Positions 16,171-25,190 of a stretch of DNA of 30,678 bases are shown piece after piece. The stretch lies in NCBI GenBank assembly GCA_910579935.1, contig CAJTVQ010000049.1:1-30678 (forward strand). The letters run 5' to 3'. How positions within the stretch are numbered: position 1 is the first letter of the stretch; every line of letters begins with the position of its first letter. Under the pieces are notes generated by a model. The model saw nothing but the letters and a program-made list of their open reading frames with translations. It had not been told where the DNA came from and made no database searches. The stretch is from an uncultured Lachnospiraceae bacterium (lineage in GTDB: Bacteria; Bacillota; Clostridia; Lachnospirales; Lachnospiraceae). The translations under genes and the position numbers were made by a program.

Positions 16171-16183
16171 TTTGACACTCAAA
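16171..16183. promoter_or_regulatory. FabT-like operator at the acpP promoter
   Basis: TTTGACACTCAAA contains the TTTGA/TCAAA inverted repeat with a 3-bp spacer. It starts at the edge of the -10 and covers the probable transcription start, a position that would block initiation. The same motif occurs before fabD. No fabT-type (MarR) gene is in the window. Confidence 0.7.
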
Positions 16184-16211
16184 GTATATTATCCCGTTTC
16201 CCATTTGTCAA
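16183..16211 (-). promoter_or_regulatory. Sigma-A promoter of the fatty acid operon
   Basis: Minus strand TTGACA (complement of 16206-16211), 17 bp, then TATACT (complement of 16183-16188). This is close to consensus and about 45 bp upstream of the acpP ribosome site. Confidence 0.85.
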
Positions 16212-16240
16212 TACATTTTTACGGTATCAGCCATAACTTT

Positions 16241-18046
16241 TTATACCTTGAATTTATTAACACTTTCCATCAATACCTGTACCTTGCCCTCGAGTTCCTT
16301 TATAATATTGTCCGATTCATCCACAACCTCGGACAACTCTACGGTCATTGCCGATGTTTCCTGTGCAGAAGCCGCATTATCCTGCGCCAGACGATTCAGC
16401 AGCGCAAGCGAACCCGTTACATTTTCCCTCTGCTTCTCCATCTCTCCTGTCATTTCATCAATAGCACGGACGGAAATAACACAATTCTCCAATTCCTTAA
16501 ACAACTGATTGAATTTATCCTGTGTTTCCGAAAGGGATGTAACCTGTACATCCACAGAAGTATTGATTTCCTGCATAACACTTACGGACTGGGATGCATT
16601 TGCCAGCAATTCATTTACCACACGGTTGATTTCTTCTACCGATGCTGCGGATTGATGCGCAAGTTTGGCAATTTCATCCGCAACCACTGTAAATCCTCTT
16701 CCCAGCTCCCCGGCTCTTGCAGCCTCTATGCTGGCATTGAGCGCCAACAGGCCTGTCTGATCCGAAATCTCATTGATCAGATTAGCTGCTCCCTGAATCT
16801 GCTGAACAGACTGGTTGGTTAATTCCGTCTGTTTATGCATCGCCTCAATGTTGGTTCTTGTTTTATTATTTACCTCTATCAGATGATTCAGTGTATTCAT
16901 GGACTGTATGCTTAAAGACTGCATATCTTTCGCATTATCATCCAAACGCTCCACTTCCACGCCGGTTTTCTCTATTTTCTCTGCTATGACTACCACTTCA
17001 TCCGAAGCCGCATCGGTAGAGGCTGCCTGCCCGCTCACATTGTTTGCAATGGAATCGATTGCCTTGGATGCTTCCCCGATAGAAGTACGCATATTATTGA
17101 AAACTTTTTCAAAGTTATCCAACGCCTCATTAACACCCTGTGCTACTTCCATAATCCCTTCTATCAATTTCTGCATATTCTTTTGTGCAATATTCATAGC
17201 ATCTGCCGTCTGGCCGATTTCATCCTTCTGTTTTACATAAATCTCCGCCGTCAGATCACCCTCCGACATATTTACGGCAAATGCCTGCATCTTCTTTAAC
17301 GGCTTAACAAGATGGGTACCATAAACAAACGCAAGTCCCAGTGCCAACGCAATTACTACCACAAATACAATGTCCACTCTGAGCAGAGCGCTGTCATAGG
17401 CTTTTTTCAGATAATCCTTTACTTCCGCCATATCTGCTTCCATATCATCCACATAATTCCCCGTTGATACGATCCAGCCCCAGGGTTCAAAAATCTGGGA
17501 ATAAGCCACTTTCGGAGCAACTGTAACACCATCCGCCTTCGTAAAATAAAACTCGTTGAAACCGCCTTTTTCCGCACTCTGGCAGGTTTTCATGATCTCC
17601 TGAATGATCATGACTCCGTTAGGATCTTTCAGTTCAAAGCGGTAAGCCCCTTCCTGATCTGCCAGTACCGGATGCATGACTAAAATATAATTCGTATCAT
17701 CGATCCAAAAATATCCGCTTTGGTCATCCCTGTAACGCATGATGCGGATAATTTCCTTTGCATCCTCTTTTGCCTGTTCCTCTGTCTTCTCCCCCGCCGC
17801 AAACTTATCATATTCACTCTGCAGAACTGATATCGTACTCTGTACTTCCGATTTGATTTCCGCATTATAACCGCTGTTTACTGCAGCCACGTAAGTATCA
17901 TAGGCCGTTGATGCCATTTCCTTGATAGCCAGAATCCCGTTAAACCCAACTGCTGTCACTGTTAAAACCACCAATAATACACATAACAGCATGATCGAAC
18001 CCCGAAGGCTCTTCTTCTTTTTCTTTTTTGCATCCATCTCCCTCAT
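16241..18046 (-). CDS. Methyl-accepting chemotaxis protein with a Cache sensor domain
   Basis: Membrane chemoreceptor of about 601 residues. A basic N-terminus (DAKKKKKK) precedes a first membrane helix. An extracellular single-Cache domain (DDQSGYFWIDDTNYILVMHP ... PWGWIVSTGNYVDDM) is followed by a second membrane helix, HAMP (VKPLKKMQAFAVNMSEGDLT), and the cytoplasmic signalling hairpin with LLALNASIEAARAGE and GRGFTVVADEIAKLA. The start at 18046 has AGGAG 4 nt upstream; a longer frame to 18079 is possible. The WIDD/GW pattern is typical of sCache domains that sense small organic acids, but the ligand is unknown. No che or flagellar gene is nearby. Confidence 0.93.
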   Translation of the reverse strand: MREMDAKKKKKKSLRGSIMLLCVLLVVLTVTAVGFNGILAIKEMASTAYDTYVAAVNSGYNAEIKSEVQSTISVLQSEYDKFAAGEKTEEQAKEDAKEIIRIMRYRDDQSGYFWIDDTNYILVMHPVLADQEGAYRFELKDPNGVMIIQEIMKTCQSAEKGGFNEFYFTKADGVTVAPKVAYSQIFEPWGWIVSTGNYVDDMEADMAEVKDYLKKAYDSALLRVDIVFVVVIALALGLAFVYGTHLVKPLKKMQAFAVNMSEGDLTAEIYVKQKDEIGQTADAMNIAQKNMQKLIEGIMEVAQGVNEALDNFEKVFNNMRTSIGEASKAIDSIANNVSGQAASTDAASDEVVVIAEKIEKTGVEVERLDDNAKDMQSLSIQSMNTLNHLIEVNNKTRTNIEAMHKQTELTNQSVQQIQGAANLINEISDQTGLLALNASIEAARAGELGRGFTVVADEIAKLAHQSAASVEEINRVVNELLANASQSVSVMQEINTSVDVQVTSLSETQDKFNQLFKELENCVISVRAIDEMTGEMEKQRENVTGSLALLNRLAQDNAASAQETSAMTVELSEVVDESDNIIKELEGKVQVLMESVNKFKV

Positions 18047-18094
18047 TTTTCTCCTTCCTCTTATTCTGTATATCATCATACCTTATTCAGGACA

Positions 18095-18124
18095 ATTTTA
18101 CCATATTTTTGCGGATATTGTTAA
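18095..18124 (-). promoter_or_regulatory. Candidate promoter of the chemoreceptor gene
   Basis: Minus strand TTAACA and TAAAAT separated by 18 bp, each one mismatch from the sigma-A consensus, about 50 bp before the chosen start. Confidence 0.5.
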
Positions 18125-18157
18125 AAAATTGCGCAAAAATGCATAATATGTTCCAAA

Positions 18158-19009
18158 TTATCCTTGTTTTTGTCCCAATAATGCCTGATAAACCTCCCGC
18201 TTACCAATTCCTCTGTCCTTTGCCACCAGCTTCATCGCCTCTTTCCGTCCTACTCCCTGTTCCTCATAATGCTGCATGTGCTCCTCCACGGAAAATTCCA
18301 TCCACCTCTGCCTGGCTTCCTCCAGTTTTACCGCGATTCCTTTTCCCTCCACCACCAATACATATTCCCCCCTCGGCTCATTCATCTCATAATATGCGGC
18401 CGCCTCTTCAAGAGTCATGGGCATAACCGTTTCAAACTTCTTTGTCAGCTCCCGGCATATGGTAATCCGCCGGTTTCCCAGTACTTCTTTCAATTCCTGA
18501 AGCAGCCTGGCCAGATGGTGGGGCGCCTCATACAGAACCATCGTCCTGCTCTCCTGTGCTAATTCCGCCAGCACCTCCTTCCTTTCCTTCTTTTCCGCCG
18601 GCAAAAAACCTTCAAAACAAAAACGCCTTGTGCTCAGTCCCGACAAAGTCAGCGCCGTAATACATGCTGCTGCTCCCGGCAGGGAAGTTACCGGAATACC
18701 GGCTTCGCGACATAAAATTACCAGCGTTTCACCGGGATCCGATATCGCCGGAGTCCCCGCATCCGTAACAAGCGCAACTTCTTTTCCTTCCTGCATCAGT
18801 CCGATCAGATAGTGCGCTTTCTCTACCCTGTTATACTCATGATAACTGGTCATTGGCGTTTCAATCTGAAAATGATTCAGCAGCTTGATACTGTTGCGTG
18901 TATCTTCTGCTGCAATGATATCCACGTTCCGTAATGTTTCCAGCACGCGAAAGGATATATCCCCCAGATTTCCTATGGGCGTCGCGCACAAATACAATAT
19001 TCCTGCCAT
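18158..19009 (-). CDS. rsmI: 16S rRNA (cytidine1402-2'-O)-methyltransferase RsmI
   Basis: SAM-dependent enzyme of the tetrapyrrole-methylase fold that methylates C1402 in the ribosomal decoding centre. MAGILYLCATPIGNLGDIS, IIAAEDTRNS, TSYHEYN, VTDAGTPAISDPG and the LPGAAACITAL loop are diagnostic. The start at 19009 is chosen because AGGAG lies 7 nt upstream and family proteins begin here; a longer frame adds 13 basic residues. About 283 residues. Last gene of the HD-speA-pyk-yaaR-holB-ricT-trmN6-rsmI run. Confidence 0.95.
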   Translation of the reverse strand: MAGILYLCATPIGNLGDISFRVLETLRNVDIIAAEDTRNSIKLLNHFQIETPMTSYHEYNRVEKAHYLIGLMQEGKEVALVTDAGTPAISDPGETLVILCREAGIPVTSLPGAAACITALTLSGLSTRRFCFEGFLPAEKKERKEVLAELAQESRTMVLYEAPHHLARLLQELKEVLGNRRITICRELTKKFETVMPMTLEEAAAYYEMNEPRGEYVLVVEGKGIAVKLEEARQRWMEFSVEEHMQHYEEQGVGRKEAMKLVAKDRGIGKREVYQALLGQKQG

Positions 19010-19044
19010 TTCATCTCTCCTGTTCCGTTTCTGCCGCCACTCTG

Positions 19045-19782
19045 TCAATACCCGTATATTTCATATATCTCCGGCATGTATACTCCGGGTTCCCTGTAAA
19101 TGATCAACGGCCGCTCTACCGTCATCCGCGGCCTCCCGCCTCTGTTCGCCTCTATCAGGACCATATTCGGTTCCCTGTCCACAAAAGGATGAACCAGCTG
19201 CATCCTCTTCGGCTCCAACCGGTATTCCCGCAGCACCACCATGATTTCCGCCAGCCGGAACGGACGATGCACCATATAAAAATTTCCTCCGGGTTTCAAT
19301 ACCTTTGCTGCCTGTGCCGCCACATCCCCCAATGTACACAATATCTCATGCCTTGCAATTGCTTTCGGCGCATCCGGATTCTTTATCCCATGCTGTCCGA
19401 TCATATATGGCGGATTACAGGTTACAACGTCAAAAGAGGCAGCGCCGAACAGCGTTCCTGCCTCCTTTATATCCCCTTGCACAATCCTGATCTTATCCTG
19501 CAAACGGTTCAGCTCTACGCTGCGCCTTGCCATATCTGCGCTTTCTTCCTGAATTTCCAGTCCTGTCAAATGCGCCGCTTCGGTTTTTGCTTCCATAAGA
19601 ATGGGAATAATGCCTGTACCGGTCCCCATGTCCAATACTTTATCTCCCCTTCCCGCCTTGGCAAATCCTGATAATAGTACTGCATCCATTCCAAAGCAGA
19701 ATTTCTTCGGATTCTGGATAATCCGGTAACCGTTTCTCTGAAGCTCATCCAGTCTTTCATTTTCCCTAAGATTAATTGTCAT
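19045..19782 (-). CDS. tRNA1(Val) adenine-N6 methyltransferase family protein (YabB/TrmN6-like)
   Basis: 245-residue Rossmann methyltransferase. SAM motif I is VLDMGTGTGIIPIL and the catalytic motif is NPPYM at about residue 122, the signature of N6-adenine methylation. The N-terminal NPKKFCFGMDAVLLSGFA is typical of the YabB/TrmN6 group. In Bacillus the homologue sits in the same neighbourhood, next to the rsmI homologue. Its first 11 nt overlap the end of ricT. The exact RNA substrate in this organism is not shown by sequence. Confidence 0.88.
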   Translation of the reverse strand: MTINLRENERLDELQRNGYRIIQNPKKFCFGMDAVLLSGFAKAGRGDKVLDMGTGTGIIPILMEAKTEAAHLTGLEIQEESADMARRSVELNRLQDKIRIVQGDIKEAGTLFGAASFDVVTCNPPYMIGQHGIKNPDAPKAIARHEILCTLGDVAAQAAKVLKPGGNFYMVHRPFRLAEIMVVLREYRLEPKRMQLVHPFVDREPNMVLIEANRGGRPRMTVERPLIIYREPGVYMPEIYEIYGY

Positions 19783-20683
19783 CCAGTTTCGATTTTCCTT
19801 CCTGTTTTTCCAGCTTTTCCAGTTTTTTCAGTTCTTCGTCATTAACTTCCACTCTCGTATTCTTATTATGCTTTCTCTTAAACCGAAGCTGTTCCACTTT
19901 GTACTCCTGGATTTCTCTCTCGTCATCCTTGACGATGATCACCTTCACTAACTGACGCAATACATTGACACTGTGCACTTCTCCCTTATATCCGTCATCC
20001 GTCGTTACAAAATCCCCTACATTGGGGAGCCGGCGGTTTAATTCCTCATAAGTCTCCTCTTCATTCTTCAGACAACACATCAGCCGCCCGCACACACCCG
20101 ATATTTTCGTAGGATTCAGAGAGAGGTTCTGCTCCTTGGCCATCTTAATGGATACAGGAATGAATTCGGAAAGATAAGTATGACAGCAGAGAGCCCGTCC
20201 GCAGATACCAACTCCTCCTACGATTTTTGTTTCGTCCCTGACACCGATCTGCCTTAATTCTATCCGTGTCTTAAATACCGAAGCAAGATCCTTTACCAGC
20301 TCACGGAAATCGATCCGACCGTCTGCGGTAAAATAAAATAATACTTTATTATTATCAAACGTGTATTCCGCATCGATCAGCTTCATTTCCAGATTATGCT
20401 TTCTTATCTTTTCAAGACATATTTTAAACGCATCCTTTTCCTTTATCTTATTCGCCGCTTCCTGCTCCACATCCTTAGGCGTGGCAATACGAAGCACCGG
20501 TTTTAACGGCTGAATGATCTTATCGTTTTCTACCTCCTTCGGATCACTGACTACCGTTCCGTATTCAATTCCCCTTGCAGTTTCCACGATCACATGATCC
20601 CCTTTTTTTATATGAAAACGTCCCGGATCAAAAAAGTATATCTTTCCTGCCGTTCTGAAACGTACTCCTATTACTTTTACCAT
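19772..20683 (-). CDS. ricT: RicT (YaaT), PSP1-domain regulatory protein
   Basis: 303-residue protein with the PSP1 C-terminal domain. N-terminal GVRFRTAGKIYFFDPG, then IELRQIGVRDETKIVGGVG, and paired Cys clusters CGRALCCH and CGRLMCCL. By family knowledge RicT forms the Fe-S-containing RicA/RicF/RicT complex, which affects RNase Y-dependent RNA processing and development in Bacillus; the clustered cysteines are the candidate ligands. A charged Lys/Glu tail ends the protein. It is 12 bp after holB. Confidence 0.92.
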   Translation of the reverse strand: MVKVIGVRFRTAGKIYFFDPGRFHIKKGDHVIVETARGIEYGTVVSDPKEVENDKIIQPLKPVLRIATPKDVEQEAANKIKEKDAFKICLEKIRKHNLEMKLIDAEYTFDNNKVLFYFTADGRIDFRELVKDLASVFKTRIELRQIGVRDETKIVGGVGICGRALCCHTYLSEFIPVSIKMAKEQNLSLNPTKISGVCGRLMCCLKNEEETYEELNRRLPNVGDFVTTDDGYKGEVHSVNVLRQLVKVIIVKDDEREIQEYKVEQLRFKRKHNKNTRVEVNDEELKKLEKLEKQEGKSKLDDN

Positions 20684-20695
20684 AATCTATCAACC

Positions 20696-21703
20696 TCATG
20701 AATTCTCTTTAATTGTCAGAAGCAAAAGCTCCATGGTCAGATCGAAGTTCACATTTGCATTCAGACGTCCCTTTGCCTTGTCAAGAGCACTTATGACACT
20801 TTCAATCCCTTCATATGTGCTTCTGTCCGCTACCTTTCTAATATACTGTATTTCTTCCCTGAAAATCAAGTGATTAACATCATGTGTTGCTTTAAACAGC
20901 AATACATCCCGATACCATATGGCGAGAATATCCATGTAATCATTGACATCCAGTTTATATTCATTGATCTTTTTGATAGCCGCCACGATCTCACTGATTT
21001 CCATATCATTGATATATTTTAAAAGCGTTACCGCCTCTTCCTTTACACGGTCGAAATCCTCGCTGACCGCCAGCATTTTAGCTTTTCCGATATTCCCCCT
21101 GGCAAATGCCACACAAACCTCGGCCTTATAGTCCGGCACCTGCATGGTCTTCATCAGAAAACTCTTCACCTGACTGTCTTTTACCGGCTTCATATTCAAT
21201 ACCACGCACCGGCTCAGAATCGTAGGAAGAAGCGCTTCCACATTCGTAGCCAGAATAAGGATAACTGCATACTCCGGCGGCTCCTCCAAAGTCTTCAGAA
21301 GAGCGTTCTGTGCCTGTACGGTCATTTTCTCCCCTTCGTTTACAATATAAACCTTACGGCTGCCCGCATACGGCTTAATTGCCATAGTTCCGTTAATCTG
21401 CGTGCGGATATCCTCTACCCCGATGGTTCCCGGTTTTTCATGGGAAACATAAATTACATCTGGTTGGTTTCCGCTTGCCATCTGCTTACAGGAATGACAT
21501 GCTCCGCAAGGTTCTGGCACATCCGATGATACATCGGGATTCTCGCATTGAAGCGCCGCCGCAAAGACTTTTGCCACAAACTCCTTCCCCGAACTACGCT
21601 CCCCGTTTATGATATAAGCATGGGACACCTTATTCCGTTTCAATGCATTCTGCAGATGTTCCTTTATCTGCTCCTGCCCTATGATATCTGCAAATTTTGC
21701 CAT
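20696..21703 (-). CDS. holB: DNA polymerase III subunit delta'
   Basis: 335-residue clamp-loader subunit of the AAA+ fold. Start MAKFADIIGQEQIKEHL, a P-loop-like NGERSSGKEF, the zinc cysteines CENPD...CGACHSC, VYIVNEGEKMTVQAQNALLKTLEEPP (seen as two adjoining blocks) and an SRC-type sensor in TILSRCVV. It loads the sliding clamp with HolA and DnaX. ACGGAGG lies 7 nt before the ATG. It is placed between yaaR and ricT as in Bacillus. Confidence 0.94.
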   Translation of the reverse strand: MAKFADIIGQEQIKEHLQNALKRNKVSHAYIINGERSSGKEFVAKVFAAALQCENPDVSSDVPEPCGACHSCKQMASGNQPDVIYVSHEKPGTIGVEDIRTQINGTMAIKPYAGSRKVYIVNEGEKMTVQAQNALLKTLEEPPEYAVILILATNVEALLPTILSRCVVLNMKPVKDSQVKSFLMKTMQVPDYKAEVCVAFARGNIGKAKMLAVSEDFDRVKEEAVTLLKYINDMEISEIVAAIKKINEYKLDVNDYMDILAIWYRDVLLFKATHDVNHLIFREEIQYIRKVADRSTYEGIESVISALDKAKGRLNANVNFDLTMELLLLTIKENS

Positions 21704-21722
21704 CTAACAACCTCCGTATCCC

Positions 21723-22166
21723 TCAGGTGAAAATATCCAGAAGCAATCCCCTTATCTCACCTATCTTGTTCAGTATCCCAAGATTATCCTTTTCATCTTT
21801 CACCAGTTCTTTTGCCAGCTCATCCAGCTTCTCGTCCACCAGCCTTACGATACCGTATACCCTGTGCCGTCCCCTTTTATCCAAAAAATTTTCCCTCGAA
21901 AACGAATGGGAACGGTTCACGATTTCGTTCATGAATTCTTTTACCAGCCCTCTGTATTTCTTCATATCCTTGATATCACGATGCTTTGCCAGCTTATCTC
22001 CCTGCATCGTGATTTCCTCCATCAGGGACGTGAGCCTTGCCTGTAATTCCTGTTCTTCAATGTGGCTGACAAGTGTGAATTTAAAGGTTCCGTCTGCTGC
22101 CTGCTGCTGTTGTGCCTGCTGTTCCACCGGTGCCGGCTTATTCAGCTGATTCACCTTGATATCCAT
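21723..22166 (-). CDS. YaaR family protein (DUF327)
   Basis: 147 residues from the ATG at 22166, which has GGAGG 7 nt upstream; the longer frame to 22226 overlaps pyk and lacks support. A Gln-rich N-terminus (QQAQQQQAA) is followed by an all-helical, charged region with KYRGLVKEFMNEIV and RVYGIVRLVDEKLDELA. It matches YaaR/DUF327, found beside holB in many Firmicutes. No biochemical function is established to my knowledge. Confidence 0.85.
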   Translation of the reverse strand: MDIKVNQLNKPAPVEQQAQQQQAADGTFKFTLVSHIEEQELQARLTSLMEEITMQGDKLAKHRDIKDMKKYRGLVKEFMNEIVNRSHSFSRENFLDKRGRHRVYGIVRLVDEKLDELAKELVKDEKDNLGILNKIGEIRGLLLDIFT

Positions 22167-22215
22167 ACACGCGCCTCCTCTCTCCCCTATATATTTCGGA
22201 CTTTCCGCCTGATTC

Positions 22216-23628
22216 CTATACCTCAATCACACGAATCATATTGGTTGTTCCCGATATCCCCAGCGGCACGCCTGCGGTCAGTACCGCTACGTCGCCCCGC
22301 TTCACATATCCGGCCTTTTCTACCGCACGGGTTGCCTGTTCAAACAGATCGTCGGCCTTTTCCTCTTTTTCAATTAAAATCGGAATCACCCCCCAGGACA
22401 GATTCAGCTGTCTGCATACTCTGGGATTTACCGCACATGCGATAATCGGACAATCCGGTTTATATCTGGATATCATGCCCGCCGTAAATCCCGACATCGT
22501 AACCGTAATGATCGCCGCGGCATCAAGAAGGGATGCCGTCGTACAGGTTGCGTGGGAGATTGCAGTCGTAACATCCGGTGAAACCGTATCCACTCTTCTC
22601 TTCATACGTGATGTATAATCGATATCCTTTTCCGAACGCTCCGCGATCCTTGCCATCGTCTTCACGGCCTCTACCGGATACTTGCCTGCCGCGCTTTCCC
22701 CGGAAAGCATGATCGCAGTCGTTCCGTCATAAATCGCATTGGCAATATCCGTTGCCTCTGCCCTTGTAGGCCTTGGATTCTTAATCATGGATTCCAGCAT
22801 CTGCGTGGCTGTAATTACATGCTTCCCCTGCGCCTCCGCCATTTTTATCATCTTCTTCTGAAGCACCGGCACTTCCTCTAAAGGAATCTCCACGCCCATA
22901 TCTCCCCTGGCCACCATAATACCGTCAGAAACAGACAAAATTTCTTCTAAATTCTGAATTCCCTGCATATTCTCGATTTTGGCAATCACCTTCATGGTAC
23001 TGTTATGCTCTTCCAGTATCTTCCGCACTTCCAAAATATCTTCCCTGCATCTCGTGAAGGAAGCTGCGATAAAATCATACCCCAGTTCGCAGCCGAATAT
23101 GATATCCTCTCTGTCGGTATCATTGATATATGGCATGGACAAAACCGCGTTTGGTACATTCACACCCTTGTGATTGGATACCATACCGCCGTTTACTACT
23201 GTACAGATGATCTCTTCTCCCCTGATTTCCTCCACCAGCATCTCTATCAGACCGTCATCAATTAAGATCGACATTCCCTTTTTCACATCATTCTTCAGAT
23301 TTTTATAAGTGATGGAAGCTTTTTGGGAATTACCGGATATTTCTTCCGTAGTGAGAATGAACCTCTGACCTGCCGTCAGCTCCGCTTTGCCGCCCTCGAA
23401 ATCGCGAAGACGGATTTCCGGTCCCTTCGTATCCAGCAGTGTGGCTACCGGAAGATTCAGTTCTCCGCTCACCCTGACGACCCTTGCAAATTTTTTCTTA
23501 TGCTCCTCATGGGTTCCATGTGAAAAATTGAAGCGTGCCACATCCATGCCCGCCAGCATCAGTTCTCTCAATTTTTCCTCACTTTCGCTGGCCGGCCCTA
23601 TTGTACAGATAATTTTTGTTTTTCTCAT
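22216..23628 (-). CDS. pyk: Pyruvate kinase
   Basis: 470-residue glycolytic enzyme converting phosphoenolpyruvate and ADP to pyruvate and ATP. RKTKIICTIGPAS, RFNFSHGTHEEH, the active-site Lys region VIAKIENMQG, ARGDMGVEIPLEEV and TATQMLESMI are intact. It ends after the regulatory C domain and lacks the extra PEP-utiliser domain found in Bacillus enzymes, so it is a short form. AAAGGA precedes the ATG by 11 nt. Its position between a yaaO-like gene and yaaR, where Bacillus has tmk and yaaQ, is unusual. Confidence 0.97.
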   Translation of the reverse strand: MRKTKIICTIGPASESEEKLRELMLAGMDVARFNFSHGTHEEHKKKFARVVRVSGELNLPVATLLDTKGPEIRLRDFEGGKAELTAGQRFILTTEEISGNSQKASITYKNLKNDVKKGMSILIDDGLIEMLVEEIRGEEIICTVVNGGMVSNHKGVNVPNAVLSMPYINDTDREDIIFGCELGYDFIAASFTRCREDILEVRKILEEHNSTMKVIAKIENMQGIQNLEEILSVSDGIMVARGDMGVEIPLEEVPVLQKKMIKMAEAQGKHVITATQMLESMIKNPRPTRAEATDIANAIYDGTTAIMLSGESAAGKYPVEAVKTMARIAERSEKDIDYTSRMKRRVDTVSPDVTTAISHATCTTASLLDAAAIITVTMSGFTAGMISRYKPDCPIIACAVNPRVCRQLNLSWGVIPILIEKEEKADDLFEQATRAVEKAGYVKRGDVAVLTAGVPLGISGTTNMIRVIEV

Positions 23629-23662
23629 GCTTTTCTGATTCCTTTCTGATTTTTATTATCAT

Positions 23663-25186
23663 TTATACCTTGATCACTTTTACCATTCCGTTTTCCACGC
23701 CTTGTATATTAAGCCGGAGTCTGTCGCAGTCTAAAAGAGCTTTCACCATTTCTTCTGTCAGCCTTTCGCCGGGTACTGCCCACGGTATTCCGGGCGGATA
23801 TAAATTTATGAATTCCGCCGCTGTCCTTCCGGCACTGTCCGCCAATGCAGCCGTCTCCCACGGCGCCTCATATGCCTCCGCGATGGTCATAACAGATTCC
23901 GGTATCTGCAGCCCGCTGCGGCTCCAAAAATCACACCCGCCCTTAATCTGCCTGCTTTCCCCTAAGCATTCCCCTTCTGTTTTGTCCAATCCCTTATCGA
24001 TCTCCAGCAGCGCATCTGCCAGCCGTCCCCATCCCTCTTTTGTATCCATTACTGTGACAATTGCCAATACATAACTTTCTGTTGCCATCTCCATTTGCAG
24101 ATGATATTTCCCCAAAAGAACATCATATAATTCCCGGCCCGTCATCCTGCCATCCGCTATACCGATTACCAGCTTACAGGGATCATACCAGCCGGCCGTA
24201 TATCCGTCCTCTTCCTTTCCAAATATCTTCACATAACGGCAGTCCTTTATCCGCTGCATGAACACCTGCCGGTATTCCAGCAGCCTGTCCAGTCTCTCCC
24301 TGCCTTCCCGCTGCATAATCTCCATACAACGACTGACAGAAGCCATTAACACATAAGAAGGACTGCTCGTCTGAAAGGTCCTTAAATAGCGCTCCACGTT
24401 CCTTCTGTCTGCCAGATTTTGTCCCGGTCCGTCCGCCCCTTCCTTCCCCCTGTTCACATTCTGAACCGGATTGCCGTTCCAGTGAAGCAGCGCCGACTGC
24501 GTCATAGCCGGAAGTGTCTTATGCACACTGTGTATTACCAGATCAGCTCCCAAATGCACGGAACCTGGCGGATACGCCTCATGAAAACCAAAATGTGCTC
24601 CATGAGCCTCATCCACTATCAACGGTATTCCATAGGAATGAACGATACAGGCTATCCGGGCCACATCCGATACAACTCCCTCATAGGTTGGAGAAGTTAT
24701 AAGAACCGCCGCACAATCCGGATTCTCCCTGAGTGCCTTTTCCACTGTCTCCGGAGCTATTCTCCCCGCAATACCGAAATTCCATCCATCCCCTCCGGTC
24801 AGTATCTCAGGCTGCAGGTAAACTGCATCCAGTTCTCTCAGATAAACCGCATGATACACCGCCTTGTGGCAGTTACGCCCAATCAGAATCCGGTTTCCTC
24901 TTTTCGTAACCGCAAAAACCGCGCTCAGAATACCGCAGGTACTTCCATTGACAAGATAATAACTGCGTGCGGAACCATACCACTTTGCAGTCCTTTCCTG
25001 CTCCTCAAGCAATATTCCCTGTGCCTGATGAAGATTGTCAAAACCATCAATTTCCGTAATATCCAATGCATAACTTTCCGACAATGCCCCATCTGACGCT
25101 TCCCTGCGTCTCTTATGCCCCGGCATATGGAACGGATAATAATCCATATCCCTGTACTTTTCCAACTCTCTGAATAATTCTGCCAC
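23663..25186 (-). CDS. Orn/Lys/Arg decarboxylase family PLP enzyme (YaaO-like)
   Basis: About 507 residues of the fold-type I decarboxylase family. YYPFHMPGHKRR near the N-terminus, NGSTCGILSA, SPTYEGVV, DEAHGAHFGFH and the PLP lysine in HSVHKTLPAMTQ. The C-terminal domain has YPPGIPWAVPGE, typical of the family. Substrate (Arg, Lys or Orn) cannot be told from sequence. I choose a GTG at 25186 with AGGG 8 nt upstream, just after the HD gene stop; an ATG at 25252 would overlap that gene by 62 nt. In Bacillus, yaaO begins the same cluster. Confidence 0.88.
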   Translation of the reverse strand: MAELFRELEKYRDMDYYPFHMPGHKRRREASDGALSESYALDITEIDGFDNLHQAQGILLEEQERTAKWYGSARSYYLVNGSTCGILSAVFAVTKRGNRILIGRNCHKAVYHAVYLRELDAVYLQPEILTGGDGWNFGIAGRIAPETVEKALRENPDCAAVLITSPTYEGVVSDVARIACIVHSYGIPLIVDEAHGAHFGFHEAYPPGSVHLGADLVIHSVHKTLPAMTQSALLHWNGNPVQNVNRGKEGADGPGQNLADRRNVERYLRTFQTSSPSYVLMASVSRCMEIMQREGRERLDRLLEYRQVFMQRIKDCRYVKIFGKEEDGYTAGWYDPCKLVIGIADGRMTGRELYDVLLGKYHLQMEMATESYVLAIVTVMDTKEGWGRLADALLEIDKGLDKTEGECLGESRQIKGGCDFWSRSGLQIPESVMTIAEAYEAPWETAALADSAGRTAAEFINLYPPGIPWAVPGERLTEEMVKALLDCDRLRLNIQGVENGMVKVIKV

Positions 25187-25190
25187 AACC

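Noticed and set aside
18001..18046. Poly-Lys codon run in the chemoreceptor as programmed slippage
   Set aside because: AAA and AAG codons alternate, the frame is open throughout and no alternative product is evident.
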